Assembly: GCA_041397625.1 (NCBI GenBank)
Contig: JAWKWH010000001.1
Location: 124,001 to 188,000 of the forward strand
DNA from: JAWKWH01 sp041397625
GTDB taxonomy: Bacteria; Pseudomonadota; Alphaproteobacteria; Rhizobiales; Rhizobiaceae
Direction of reading: 5' to 3'
DNA length: 64,000 nucleotides
The position numbers were made by a program, and so were the translations under genes. Below the pieces are notes generated by a model, which was not told the origin of the DNA, ran no database searches, and worked only from the letters and a program-made list of their open reading frames with translations. Position 1 is the stretch's first letter. Each line of letters opens with the position of its first letter. Shown here one piece after another: positions 39,524-48,918 of this stretch.

Positions 39524-42500
39524 ATGATGGCGATCGTGCGCACGCTCGCCGCAGCGGCACTCATCTTGCTGGCAGCAAACCTCCACGCCATGGCGCAGGC
39601 GGACGCCGAAACGGAAGCGCGCGCCAGAGCAATCGAACTGAACGCCGAAGCGGCACGGCTCCTGGCCAAAGGTCGCAACCGCGAGGCGGTACCGGCGGCA
39701 CAGGCCGCGCTGGAGCAGTCGATCCTGGCGTATGGCGACGATACGGCGGAAATCTCCTATGCGCTCACCAATGTCGGACTTGCGCTCGAACGCGCCGGCC
39801 GGTTCGAAGAGGCGGAAACCCATTACCGCAAGGCTCTTGCCATCGACCGGCGGTTCCGGGCGCCGGACCATCCGAACATCCCGACGGATCTGTACAACCT
39901 CGCCAACGTGACCAACTCGCTTGGCCGGTTCGAGGAAGCACTGGACCTGAACCGCAAGGCGCTCGCCATCCGCGAGGAGGCGAAGATCGATGACGAGCGG
40001 GCGATCGCACGGCTGCGAAACAATATCGGGCTCAATCTGTGGCAATTGAGCCGTTTCGCCGAAGCCGAGCAGTCGATGCGCGAGGCGCTCGCGATCCTGG
40101 AAAGTGTCGAGCCGGACAATCTGACGGAGATCGCGACGATAATCAGCAATATCGGCGTGATCCAATCGGGAATGAACCGTCTCGCAGATGCGGAGGCATC
40201 GCACCGGCGGGCGTTGGAAATGCGGCAGGGCTTCCTGCCGGAGGATCATCCGGACATTGCATTTAGCTTGTTCAATCTCGCCGATGTCTATGTCGCCCAG
40301 AACCGGCTTTCGGAGGCCGAAGATCTGCACCGGCGCGCGCTGGCAATCCGGGAGAAATCGCTGCCGCCCAATCATCCGGACACGATCCTGACGCTCAACA
40401 ATCTAGGTGAAAACCTTCGGAAAATGGGCCGCTATGGGGAAGCCGAGGAACTTTTCCGCAGGGCCCTGGGGCTGTGGGAGGAAACGCTGCCGCACGACCA
40501 CCGTCTGGTTGCCCTCGGCCTGACTAACCTCGGCCAGGTCTACGCGAACATGGGCCTCTATAAAAAAGCAGAACCGATTTTGCGCCGCGCCTTGGCCATC
40601 CGCCGCAAAATCCTGCCTGAAAACCATATCGATATCGCCTTCAGCCTCAACAACCTGGCTGTCGTCGTCGCCCGCCAGGGCGATGCTGCGGCGAGTGGGC
40701 TATTGCTGCGGGAAGCGCTCGCCATCTTCGAAAAGGTGCTGCCGGAAAGCCATCCCATTATCGCCCAGACACTTAGCAATATCGGGGATGGTTTGCGCCA
40801 GCTTCGTCAATTCGATGAGGCGGAGGTTTTCATCAACCGCGCGGTCGATCTGCGGGAACGGTTCCTGCCGGACGGCCACCCGGACATCGCCGAAGGTCTG
40901 ACGGTGCTCGGCGTGCTGCAGTGGAGCCGAGGACAATTGGACGAAGCTGACCGGACGCTGCGCAGGGCGCTGGCCGTCCGGGAAAAGGGCCTGCCGGAAG
41001 GCCATGTCGATGTTGCAGCCTCGCTCGAATATCTGGCGGACTTGAGCAATGCGCGCGGGGACCACGAGGGTGCGCTCGATCTTATCGGGCGCGCCGTGCA
41101 AATCCGGTCCCTGGAAAGCAACCGCAAGGCGGGGACGTGGGTTAACTGGCGCTGGCTGGCGGCACTGCGCGGCGATGCGGCGCTCAGGCTCTGGCGGCGC
41201 GACGGCGATGCGGCAAATCCGCGGCTCGTGAGGGAGCGGCGATCGGCTTTCGCCGATCTGCAGTGGGAAAGCGCCGGCGGCACCGGCGGCGCGATCGCGG
41301 CGGCGGCTGCCCGGGCGCAGGCGGAAGATCCGGCGGTCGGACCCTTGGCGCGCCAGAGGGACGAACTGACAGCAGAAATCCGCGACCTTAATGCCCGGTT
41401 CCTGGCTATATCCACATCGCAGGATGTAAGCCGCGAGGAACGCAAGGAAGCGTTGGCGCGACTGCGGGGCGAATCCGGTCGCAAGCGCCAGCGACTGGAG
41501 GCGGTCGAAGCGGAAATCGCCCGGCTTTTTCCCGCCTATGCCGAGCTTGCGGGCGCGGCGCCGGTGAGCGTGGACGAACTCAGGGGACTTCTCGACGACG
41601 GCGAGGCGTTCCTGTCGATCACGCCGTTCGGCAAGTACGGCTTCTTTTACGGCTACGACCGCACCGGCGGCGTTTTCGCCTGGTTGACCGATGCCGGGAA
41701 CGCGCCTGCCCTTGCGCATGCGCTACGCTGCTCAGCGGCGGGTCTGCTCGATCCGGCGTGCAGTGCCGACAATACAGGCGATGCGCAGGCTGGAAACGAA
41801 GTGCGCGGCGCGACCGTGCTAGCGGCCGCGGGCGGCGGGCTTAACGTCTTCGACCTCGATCTGGCCTACGATTTGTATCAACGGCTCTTTCCCGAACCGG
41901 TGCGGGAATTCATCAAGGGCAAGAAGCTGCTGATCGCGCCCGCCCCCGAACTGATCGGCCTTCCATGGCACCTACTGGCGACGGAGCCGCCGCCGCCAGG
42001 ATGGCGCGACACGGCCGCATCACGCATGGTCGCCTACCGCGAAGCGGCCTGGCTTTTCCAGAAGCATCCATCGATCTCCATGCTGCCGACGGTCGCGTCG
42101 CTGCGCGCACTGCGGCGAGCGCAAGTCCAAAACCGCGGCGGTGGGCGCGGCATGCTTGGAATCGGCGACCCCGCTATCGGGCGGACCGCCGCGGAGCGGG
42201 AGGCGCTACCGCTCAACTGCGGGCAGGCGGCGAGCATCGTCCTCGCCGGCGGTAACGCCGCCGTTCTCGCGCGGTCGGCCGGAGGCGAGCCGGCGACGGT
42301 GTTTTCCGGCGAGCGGAGCGGCCGGGGCTTCGCCATCGCCGACCCGGAACTGGTGCGTCGACAGCCGAGGCTCGCCGATACGCGCTGCGAACTCCTCTCG
42401 GTCGCTGCCTCGCTGGCCGGCCGCGGCGTATCGACCGAACTGCTGCTTGGGGGCGATGCGACGGAGACGCGGCTCAAACGGCTCGACCAGGACAAAACGC

Positions 42501-42976
42501 TCCGGCAATACGACATCCTGCACTTCGCCACGCACGGCCTGCTGGCCGGCGATCTCGGGCTGGGCGAGCCCGGCCTCATCCTGACACCGCCGGAAACGGC
42601 GAGCGTCGTCGACGACGGTATCCTGACGGCGAGTGAGATCGCCACGCTCACACTGGCGGCAGACTGGGTGGTGCTTTCGGCCTGCAATTCGGCGGCAGGA
42701 AACGAAAGGGACGCGGAGGCGCTGTCTGGCCTGGCACGGTCGTTCTTCTATGCGGGAGCGAAAAGCCTGCTTGTCTCCTCTTGGCCGGTCTATTCGCGGG
42801 CCGCCGTCGAGGTCACCACCCGCGTCTTCGCGGAGATGGACGCAAGGCCGCAGATCGGCAGGGCCGAGGCGCTGGCGCTGGCCATGCGGCAGACGCTGGC
42901 GGCCGCCGACAGCGAGTTCGAGGCCAATCCCGTTTTTTGGGCACCGTTCATGCTGGTCGGCGAGGGCAACCGCTGA
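39524..42976 (+). CDS. Secreted TPR-CHAT protein (caspase-like peptidase)
   Basis: A 1150-aa protein. The signal peptide (MMAIVRTLAAAALILLAANL, cut after AMAQA) is followed by about 12 kinesin-light-chain-like TPRs of 42 residues (about 30-560; HPDIAFSLFNLADVYVAQN and repeats), a coiled region (about 600-690), and a CHAT domain (about 720-1150). The catalytic pair is His1004 in HFATHG and Cys1054 in LSACNSAAG. Length and order match TPR-CHAT proteins of rhizobia and cyanobacteria. Cytosolic members cut gasdermins or serve Craspase; this one is exported, so it should act in the periplasm or outside. Target unknown. Frames upstream of 39524 lack a start signal. Confidence 0.92.
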   Translation: MMAIVRTLAAAALILLAANLHAMAQADAETEARARAIELNAEAARLLAKGRNREAVPAAQAALEQSILAYGDDTAEISYALTNVGLALERAGRFEEAETHYRKALAIDRRFRAPDHPNIPTDLYNLANVTNSLGRFEEALDLNRKALAIREEAKIDDERAIARLRNNIGLNLWQLSRFAEAEQSMREALAILESVEPDNLTEIATIISNIGVIQSGMNRLADAEASHRRALEMRQGFLPEDHPDIAFSLFNLADVYVAQNRLSEAEDLHRRALAIREKSLPPNHPDTILTLNNLGENLRKMGRYGEAEELFRRALGLWEETLPHDHRLVALGLTNLGQVYANMGLYKKAEPILRRALAIRRKILPENHIDIAFSLNNLAVVVARQGDAAASGLLLREALAIFEKVLPESHPIIAQTLSNIGDGLRQLRQFDEAEVFINRAVDLRERFLPDGHPDIAEGLTVLGVLQWSRGQLDEADRTLRRALAVREKGLPEGHVDVAASLEYLADLSNARGDHEGALDLIGRAVQIRSLESNRKAGTWVNWRWLAALRGDAALRLWRRDGDAANPRLVRERRSAFADLQWESAGGTGGAIAAAAARAQAEDPAVGPLARQRDELTAEIRDLNARFLAISTSQDVSREERKEALARLRGESGRKRQRLEAVEAEIARLFPAYAELAGAAPVSVDELRGLLDDGEAFLSITPFGKYGFFYGYDRTGGVFAWLTDAGNAPALAHALRCSAAGLLDPACSADNTGDAQAGNEVRGATVLAAAGGGLNVFDLDLAYDLYQRLFPEPVREFIKGKKLLIAPAPELIGLPWHLLATEPPPPGWRDTAASRMVAYREAAWLFQKHPSISMLPTVASLRALRRAQVQNRGGGRGMLGIGDPAIGRTAAEREALPLNCGQAASIVLAGGNAAVLARSAGGEPATVFSGERSGRGFAIADPELVRRQPRLADTRCELLSVAASLAGRGVSTELLLGGDATETRLKRLDQDKTLRQYDILHFATHGLLAGDLGLGEPGLILTPPETASVVDDGILTASEIATLTLAADWVVLSACNSAAGNERDAEALSGLARSFFYAGAKSLLVSSWPVYSRAAVEVTTRVFAEMDARPQIGRAEALALAMRQTLAAADSEFEANPVFWAPFMLVGEGNR

Positions 42977-43046
42977 ACATTGGCGCCGGGCGGCGCGCAA
43001 CGCAATCGCAATTGCCATCGCCGTCCGGTGCGGCTAGAAGCGGCGC

Positions 43047-43544
43047 ATGTCCAGATCAGCCATCTATGCGGGCTCGTTCGATCCGCTGACCAACGGCCAT
43101 CTCGACGTGCTGAGGGGCGCGTTGACCATCGCCGATCAGGTCGTCGTCGCTATCGGCGTGCAGGCTGGCAAGACGCCGGTGTTCTCGTTCGGCGACCGGC
43201 TGGCGCTGATCGAACGGGCCTGCCGCGACGAACTCGGCGACGACGCCAAGCGCATCAAGGTCGCCGCCTTCAAGGGGCTGGTGGTCGATGCGGCGCGCGA
43301 GCACGGCACGCCGATCATCATCCGCGGCCTGCGCGACGGCACCGATCTCGACTATGAGATGCAGATGGCCGGCATGAACGAAACCATGGCGCCGGACCTG
43401 CAGACGATCTTCGTGCCGGCAAGTCCGTCGGTCAGAACCATTACCGCCACATTGGTGCGGCAGATCGCTGCCATGGGCGGCGACATCCGCCCGTTTGTTC
43501 CGGCGGTGGTCGCCAAGGCGCTTGCCGCCAAGTTCTCATCCTGA
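43047..43544 (+). CDS. coaD: Phosphopantetheine adenylyltransferase
   Basis: A 165-aa cytosolic enzyme, the fourth step of coenzyme A synthesis (4'-phosphopantetheine plus ATP to dephospho-CoA). It opens MSRSAIYAGSFDPLTNGHLD, with the T/HxGH nucleotide motif at residues 15-18. RGLRDGTDLDYEMQMAGMN and the ISSTxxR-like SPSVRTITATLVRQIAAMGG complete the family signature. It heads the coaD-ppi-ppi-queA-tgt run, spaced by 7-32 bp, consistent with one transcript. Confidence 0.97.
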   Translation: MSRSAIYAGSFDPLTNGHLDVLRGALTIADQVVVAIGVQAGKTPVFSFGDRLALIERACRDELGDDAKRIKVAAFKGLVVDAAREHGTPIIIRGLRDGTDLDYEMQMAGMNETMAPDLQTIFVPASPSVRTITATLVRQIAAMGGDIRPFVPAVVAKALAAKFSS

Positions 43545-43567
43545 CCGTATTCATACTGGAGACCTCC

Positions 43568-44155
43568 ATGATCCTGCCGCGCCGCGCCCTGTTCGGCCTT
43601 GCCGCCGCCGCCCTTGCCGGGCTCTACCTGCCGGCACATGCCGCCGAGCCGGAAAACACCATGATCATAACGCTGAAGGACGGCGAGGTGGTGATCGCGT
43701 TGCGCCCGGACATCGCGCCGAAACATGTCGAGCAGATCAAGGCGCTGGTGCGCGCCGGCGAATACGACAATGTCGCCTTCCACCGGGTGATCGACGGTTT
43801 CATGGCGCAGACCGGCGATGTCGAGTTCGGCGACATGAAAGACGGTTTCAACCAGGCGCGCGCCGGAACCGGCGGCTCCAAGCGCCCGGACCTGCCGGCC
43901 GAGTTCACCGACAAGGCAAGCTTTGAGCGCGGCACGGTGGGCATGGCCCGGGCGCAGAACCCGAATTCGGCCAACTCGCAGTTCTTCATCATGTTCGCGC
44001 CGGCGCCGCATCTGGACGGCCAGTACACGATCATCGGCAATGTCGAGAGCGGCATGGAGCATGTCGACGCCATCGCCAAGGGCTCGCAGGCCCAGAACGG
44101 CGCGGTCGCCAATCCCGACCGCATGATCAAGGTGCGCATCGCCGCCGACGGATAA
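43568..44155 (+). CDS. Exported cyclophilin-type peptidyl-prolyl isomerase
   Basis: A 195-aa periplasmic prolyl isomerase. The signal peptide (MILPRRALFGLAAAALAGLYLPAHA) precedes a cyclophilin domain with VAFHRVIDGFMAQTGDVEFG, GTVGMARAQNPNSANSQFFI and APHLDGQYTIIGNV. The Arg in FHRVIDGF and the QFFI block are active-site residues. A second, cytosolic copy follows 31 bp downstream, so each compartment gets one. GGAG before the ATG is the ribosome-binding site. Confidence 0.94.
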   Translation: MILPRRALFGLAAAALAGLYLPAHAAEPENTMIITLKDGEVVIALRPDIAPKHVEQIKALVRAGEYDNVAFHRVIDGFMAQTGDVEFGDMKDGFNQARAGTGGSKRPDLPAEFTDKASFERGTVGMARAQNPNSANSQFFIMFAPAPHLDGQYTIIGNVESGMEHVDAIAKGSQAQNGAVANPDRMIKVRIAADG

Positions 44156-44186
44156 ACCGAAATTCAAACCGAGAGGGACAAGACCG

Positions 44187-44660
44187 ATGGCCGACATCAA
44201 GGATCCGGAAAACGCAATCATCATGGAGACGACGCAGGGCAAGGTCGTCATCGAACTCTATCCCGACCTCGCTCCCGGTCACGTCAACCGGATCAAGGAG
44301 CTGGCGCGCGAGAACTTCTATGACGGTATCGTGTTCCACCGGGTGATCGACGGCTTCATGGCGCAGACCGGCGACCCGACCGGCACCGGCATGGGCGGCT
44401 CCGACAAGCCGGACCTGCAGGCGGAGTTCTCCAACGCCAATCACGGCCGCGGCGCCTGCTCGATGGCGCGCGCCCAGAACCCCAATTCGGCCAACTCGCA
44501 ATTCTTCATCTGCTTCGACGACGCCGGCTTCCTCAACAAGCAGTACACGGTCTGGGGCCAGGTGATCGAGGGCATGGAGAATGTCGACAAGATCAAGCGC
44601 GGCGAGCCGGTGCAGGATCCCGACAGCATCGTCACCATGCGGGTGGCGGCCGACGTCTGA
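44187..44660 (+). CDS. Cytosolic cyclophilin-type peptidyl-prolyl isomerase
   Basis: A 157-aa cyclophilin without a signal peptide: MADIKDPENAIIMETTQGKV, then FHRVIDGFMAQTGDPTGTG, GACSMARAQNPNSANSQFFI and DDAGFLNKQYTVWGQVIEG. Its core closely matches that of the exported paralogue just upstream, so the pair arose by duplication. GAGAGGGA precedes the ATG. It is followed by queA 24 bp on. Confidence 0.95.
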   Translation: MADIKDPENAIIMETTQGKVVIELYPDLAPGHVNRIKELARENFYDGIVFHRVIDGFMAQTGDPTGTGMGGSDKPDLQAEFSNANHGRGACSMARAQNPNSANSQFFICFDDAGFLNKQYTVWGQVIEGMENVDKIKRGEPVQDPDSIVTMRVAADV

Positions 44661-44684
44661 CGACGCACCGGCGGGCAGGATGCG

Positions 44685-45785
44685 ATGCGTGTCGACCAGT
44701 TCGATTTCGAGCTTCCAGAAGACCGTATCGCGCTGAGGCCGGCGCAACCGCGCGACGCGGCGCGACTGCTTTCCGTTGGCGCCGACGGCCGGCTTGACGA
44801 CCGGGTTGTCCGTGACCTGCCGGGCCTGCTGCGGCCCGGCGACGCGCTGGTCTTCAACGACACGAGAGTGATCCCCGCCCGCCTTTCGGGCCTCAGGCGG
44901 CGCGGCGAGGCCGTGGCGCGGATCGAGGCGACGCTGCACATGCGCGTCGGCCCCGAGCGCTGGAAGGCGTTTCTCAAGCCGGCCAAGCGCGTCGAGGCCG
45001 GCGAACGTATTGCCTTCGGGGCAACGGGGGAAACCTGTTTCGCCGGCACGCTCGACGCCACCGTGACAGCCAGGGGCGACGGCGGCGAGGCCGAACTCGC
45101 CTTCGATCTGTCGGGCCCGATGCTGGACGACGCGCTCGGCGAGCTCGGCCATGTGCCGCTGCCGCCCTATATCGCCTCGAAGAGGGCCGACGACGAGCGC
45201 GACCGCGCCGACTACCAGACCATCTATGCGCGCGAGGACGGCGCGGTGGCCGCGCCGACCGCCGGGCTGCATTTCACGCCGGAACTGATGGGCCGGCTGG
45301 ACGAGGCCGGTGTGGAACGCCATTTCGTCACGCTGCATGTCGGCGCCGGCACCTTCCTGCCGGTCAAGGCGGAGGATACCGACGACCATCGCATGCACGC
45401 GGAACGGGGCGAGGTGAGCGAGGCGACGGCGACGGCGCTCAACGAGGCAAGGGCGCGCGGCGGGCGCATCGTCGCCGTCGGCACGACGTCGCTGAGGCTG
45501 CTGGAAAGCGCCGCGCGGGAAGACGGCCGCATCGCCGCCTGGACCGGCGCCACCGACATCTTCATCACGCCCGGCTACCGGTTCAGGGCCGTCGACGTGC
45601 TGATGACCAATTTCCACCTGCCGCGCTCGACGCTGTTCATGCTGGTCTCGGCTTTCTCGGGGCTGGAAACGATGAAAGACGCCTATGCCCACGCGATCGA
45701 ACAAGGCTACCGCTTCTATTCCTACGGCGATGCCTGCCTGCTGGAGCGAGCGGCGGAAAATCCTTCCGGGGCGGCGGATGACTGA
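44685..45785 (+). CDS. queA: S-adenosylmethionine:tRNA ribosyltransferase-isomerase
   Basis: A 366-aa cytosolic enzyme that adds the ribosyl of SAM to the 7-aminomethyl-7-deazaguanine in tRNA, making epoxyqueuosine. Family marks: MRVDQFDFELPEDRIALRPA, GDALVFNDTRVIPARL, PLPPYIASKRADDERDRADYQTIYA, AAPTAGLHFTPELM and MTNFHLPRSTLFMLVSAFSG. It overlaps tgt by 8 bp (ATGACTGA), so translation is coupled. Both act in queuosine synthesis. Confidence 0.97.
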   Translation: MRVDQFDFELPEDRIALRPAQPRDAARLLSVGADGRLDDRVVRDLPGLLRPGDALVFNDTRVIPARLSGLRRRGEAVARIEATLHMRVGPERWKAFLKPAKRVEAGERIAFGATGETCFAGTLDATVTARGDGGEAELAFDLSGPMLDDALGELGHVPLPPYIASKRADDERDRADYQTIYAREDGAVAAPTAGLHFTPELMGRLDEAGVERHFVTLHVGAGTFLPVKAEDTDDHRMHAERGEVSEATATALNEARARGGRIVAVGTTSLRLLESAAREDGRIAAWTGATDIFITPGYRFRAVDVLMTNFHLPRSTLFMLVSAFSGLETMKDAYAHAIEQGYRFYSYGDACLLERAAENPSGAADD

Positions 45786-46908
45786 GCAGTTCACTTTCAC
45801 GGTCGAGGCCACGGACGGCCAGGCGCGGCGGGGGGCGATCACCATGCCGCGCGGGCAAGTGCGCACGCCGGCCTTCATGCCGGTCGGCACCGGCGGCACG
45901 GTCAAGGCCATGTATATGGACCAGGTGCGCGACCTCGGCGCCGACATCATTCTCGGCAACACCTATCACCTGATGCTGCGCCCCGGTGCCGAACGGGTGG
46001 CGCGGCTCGGTGGACTGCACGAATTCTGCCGCTGGAACGGGCCGATCCTGACCGATTCCGGCGGCTTCCAGGTGATGTCGCTGGCAAAGCTCAGGAAGCT
46101 CGACGAGAACGGCGTCACCTTCCGCTCGCATATCGACGGCAGCCCGTTCGAGATGACGCCGGAACGGTCGATCGAGATCCAGGGCCTGCTCGGCTCCGAC
46201 ATCCAGATGCAGCTCGACGAATGCACCGCGCTGCCGGCGGAGACGGCCGAGATCGAGCGCGCCATGGACCTGTCGCTGCGCTGGGCCGAGCGCTGCGCAA
46301 AGGCCTTCGGCGACCAGCCGGCCCGCGCCATGTTCGGCATCGTGCAGGGCGGCGACGATGAAAAGCTGCGACTTAAGTCCGCCGAGGCGCTGGCGGCGAT
46401 GGGGCTGAAGGGCTATGCGGTCGGCGGGCTTGCCGTCGGCGAACCGCAGGAGGTCATGCTCGCCATGCTGGAGGCCACCTGTCCGGCCTTGCCGGCCGAC
46501 AGGCCGCGCTACCTGATGGGCGTCGGCACGCCCGACGACATCCTCAGAAGCGTGGCGCGCGGTATCGACATGTTCGACTGCGTGATGCCGACGCGCGCCG
46601 GACGCCACGGGCTGGCGTTCACGCGGCGCGGCAAGATCAACCTGCGCAACGCCCGCCACGCCGAGGACCCGCGGCCGCTCGACGAGGAAAGCGGCTGCCC
46701 GGCGGCGCGCGCCTATTCGCGCGCCTATCTGCACCATCTGGTCAGGAGCAATGAGACGCTGGGCGCCATGTTGCTGACCTGGAACAATCTCGCCTACTAC
46801 CAGTCCTTGATGGAAGGCATTCGCCAGGCGATCGCCGCAGGCGGGTTCACGCGTTTTTGCGAGGATTGCCAGGCGCTTTGGGCGAGGGGCGATATCGAAC
46901 CGGTCTGA
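45778..46908 (+). CDS. tgt: tRNA-guanine(34) transglycosylase
   Basis: A 376-aa cytosolic enzyme that swaps guanine 34 for preQ1 in tRNAs with GUN anticodons. The TIM-barrel has TPAFMPVGTGGTVKAMYMDQ, the nucleophile-bearing ILTDSGGFQVMSL, FGIVQGGDDEKLR, YLMGVGTPDDIL and FDCVMPTRAGRHGLAF. The ATG at 45778 is preferred over an upstream in-frame start inside queA because it gives the family N-terminus (MTEQFTFTVEATDGQAR). It ends the coaD-to-tgt run and converges on actR. The C-terminal zinc-ligand region, normally CxCxxC...H, begins at SGCPAARAYSRAYLHHL; the usual CxCxxC cysteines appear reduced to one. Confidence 0.96.
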   Translation: MTEQFTFTVEATDGQARRGAITMPRGQVRTPAFMPVGTGGTVKAMYMDQVRDLGADIILGNTYHLMLRPGAERVARLGGLHEFCRWNGPILTDSGGFQVMSLAKLRKLDENGVTFRSHIDGSPFEMTPERSIEIQGLLGSDIQMQLDECTALPAETAEIERAMDLSLRWAERCAKAFGDQPARAMFGIVQGGDDEKLRLKSAEALAAMGLKGYAVGGLAVGEPQEVMLAMLEATCPALPADRPRYLMGVGTPDDILRSVARGIDMFDCVMPTRAGRHGLAFTRRGKINLRNARHAEDPRPLDEESGCPAARAYSRAYLHHLVRSNETLGAMLLTWNNLAYYQSLMEGIRQAIAAGGFTRFCEDCQALWARGDIEPV

Positions 46909-46930
46909 ACCGATGGTGCGGCTTGCCGCT

Positions 46931-47509
46931 CTATCGCGGGGCGCGCTTGGCCAGGATACGCTGCAGGGTGCGGCGGTGCATGTTGAGCCGGCGCGCGGTC
47001 TCCGAGACGTTACGGTCGCAGCTCTCATAGACGCGCTGGATATGCTCCCAGCGTACCCGGTCGGCCGACATCGGATTTTCCGGCGGCGCCGCCTTTTCGC
47101 CCGGAAGCCGCGTCAGCGCGGCATGGACGTCGTCGGCATCGGCAGGCTTGGACAGATAATCGACGGCGCCGAGCTTCACCGCCGTCACCGCGGTGGCGAT
47201 ATTGCCGTAGCCGGTGAGGATGATGGCGCGCGCGTCATGCCGGTGCTCGTGGATCGCCTCGATGACGTCGAGGCCGTTGCCATCGCCCAGGCGCATGTCG
47301 ACGACGGCGAAGGCCGGCGGCGCGGCGCGCGCCTTTCGGATCGCCTCGGCCACCGTGTCGGCGGTTTCGACGACGAAGCCGCGTTGTTCCATGGCGCGGG
47401 CCAGCCGAACCAGAAACGGCTTGTCGTCATCGACGATCAGCAGGCTCCTGTCTTCGCCCGGCACAGCGCCGTCGGAGTGTCCGTCATCCCTCATGATGGT
47501 CTTTTCCAT
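46931..47509 (-). CDS. actR: ActR/RegA/PrrA-type redox response regulator
   Basis: A 192-aa DNA-binding regulator controlled by the sensor ActS, encoded 42 bp upstream. The receiver domain (about 20-140) has the acidic pocket VDDD, phosphoacceptor Asp71 in VVDMRLGDG, and YLSKPADADD. The C-terminal Fis-type helix-turn-helix (ERHIQRVYESC-like; WEHIQRVYESCDRNVSETAR, RLNMHRRTLQRILAKRAPR) is nearly invariant in the RegA family. In relatives it controls redox-dependent respiration, carbon and nitrogen metabolism and acid tolerance. ATG at 47507-47509; a start five codons in (47494) has a better ribosome-binding site (GGAAAAG). Confidence 0.95.
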   Translation of the reverse strand: MEKTIMRDDGHSDGAVPGEDRSLLIVDDDKPFLVRLARAMEQRGFVVETADTVAEAIRKARAAPPAFAVVDMRLGDGNGLDVIEAIHEHRHDARAIILTGYGNIATAVTAVKLGAVDYLSKPADADDVHAALTRLPGEKAAPPENPMSADRVRWEHIQRVYESCDRNVSETARRLNMHRRTLQRILAKRAPR

Positions 47510-47551
47510 TGTTACAAGGGAGCTTTATTGCAGTTTGCCGCGATTTCCAAA

Positions 47552-48883
47552 TCATGCCGGCTGCGCTTCGGCGGCGATCCCGGTTTCGCGCCGATGTTCA
47601 AAGGCTTCGCGGGTCCAGGTCACGGACACGACGGCGCCGCGTCCGCGTATCTTGGAGTTGGAAAACTCGATCGTCGCGCCGGAACGCTCGAGCAGCGTCT
47701 TGGCGATGAACAGGCCGAGACCGAGGCCGCCGGCGCCGGCATCCTCGCGCGCCGACCGGCTCGACGCATAGGGTTCGCCGATCCGGTCGAGCATGTCGGC
47801 GAGGAAGCCCGGCCCGTCGTCGACGATGCCGATGCGTATTTTCGAATCATCATATTCCCAACTGATCTCGACCAGCGATCGGGCGAAGTCGACGGCGTTT
47901 TCGACCAGGTTGCCCAAGCCGTAGAGCACGCCTGGATTGCGGTGCATCACCGGTTCCGGGCCGCTGCTGCGGCCGGATATCATCTCGACGCGGACGCCGA
48001 AATCGCGATGCGGGGCGGCGACCTCCTCGACCAGCAGGCTTACCGGCATGTCGGCCAGGTGCGCCTCGCCTTCCGCCGACAGGCTGGTGAGGCGTTTGAG
48101 GATGTCGCGGCAGCGCTCCGACTGCGAACGCAGCAGCCTGACATCGTCGGCGTGCTGCGAATCGCCGGCGAGCGCCCGTTCCATCTCCTTGGCGACCAGC
48201 GCGATGGTGGCTAGCGGCGTGCCGAGCTCGTGGGCGGCGGCGGCGGCCAGCCCGTCGAGCGCCGACAGGTGCTGCTCGCGCTGCAGCACCAGCTCCGTTG
48301 CCGCGAGCGCGGCGGCAAGCTTGCGCGCCTCGTCGGCGACGCGCCAGGCATAGATGGAGGTGAACAGGATGGTGGAAACCACGGCGAACCAGACGCCGGC
48401 GACATAGACGCGCGGCACCTGGAACGCCTCGCCCGGCGTCCACGGCAGCGGTTGGTGGAAGAACATCAGCAGCGTGACTATGGCGATGACGAAGCCGCCC
48501 AGAAGCACGGTGTGCCTGACCGGCATCGAGGTTGCCGACACCACGACCGGCACGGCCATGAGCAGGGCGAAAGGATTGGTCAGCCCGCCGGTCAGGTAGA
48601 GCAGGCCGGAAAGTTGCAGCGCGTCATAGGTGAGCAGCGCCAGCGCCGGCTGGATGTTCAGCCGGTGATTGGCCGGATAGCGCAGCGCCAGATCGATGTT
48701 GAGCACGGCGGAACAGGCGATCAGCACGCCGCATTCGACCTCCGGCAGCGGAAAGCCGATGAGATAGGCGACGACGACCACGGCCACGCTCTGGCCGATG
48801 ACCGCCAGCCAGCGCAGCCGGATCAGCGTGTTGAGTCGCAGGCGCCGGCTCAGGGGCAGGCTCAGGGATTCCGCTTCCACCAT
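47552..48883 (-). CDS. actS: ActS/RegB/PrrB-type redox-sensing histidine kinase
   Basis: A 443-aa inner-membrane sensor kinase. Six hydrophobic segments fill residues 25-180, including the quinone-linked heptapeptide GGxxNPF (GGLTNPF, 99-105). The H-box is AAAAHELGTPLATIALV with His218. Cys258 in RSQSERCRDIL matches the redox-active cysteine of RegB. The ATPase domain follows with NLVENAVDFA, VDDGPGF and GLGLGLFIAKTLLERSG. Its target is ActR, just downstream. AGAAGG precedes the ATG. The redox features needed for quinone and thiol sensing are all visible. Confidence 0.96.
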   Translation of the reverse strand: MVEAESLSLPLSRRLRLNTLIRLRWLAVIGQSVAVVVVAYLIGFPLPEVECGVLIACSAVLNIDLALRYPANHRLNIQPALALLTYDALQLSGLLYLTGGLTNPFALLMAVPVVVSATSMPVRHTVLLGGFVIAIVTLLMFFHQPLPWTPGEAFQVPRVYVAGVWFAVVSTILFTSIYAWRVADEARKLAAALAATELVLQREQHLSALDGLAAAAAHELGTPLATIALVAKEMERALAGDSQHADDVRLLRSQSERCRDILKRLTSLSAEGEAHLADMPVSLLVEEVAAPHRDFGVRVEMISGRSSGPEPVMHRNPGVLYGLGNLVENAVDFARSLVEISWEYDDSKIRIGIVDDGPGFLADMLDRIGEPYASSRSAREDAGAGGLGLGLFIAKTLLERSGATIEFSNSKIRGRGAVVSVTWTREAFEHRRETGIAAEAQPA

Positions 48884-48918
48884 GGCCGCCTTCTAGAACA
48901 AGTCGCCGCGACTGGAAA

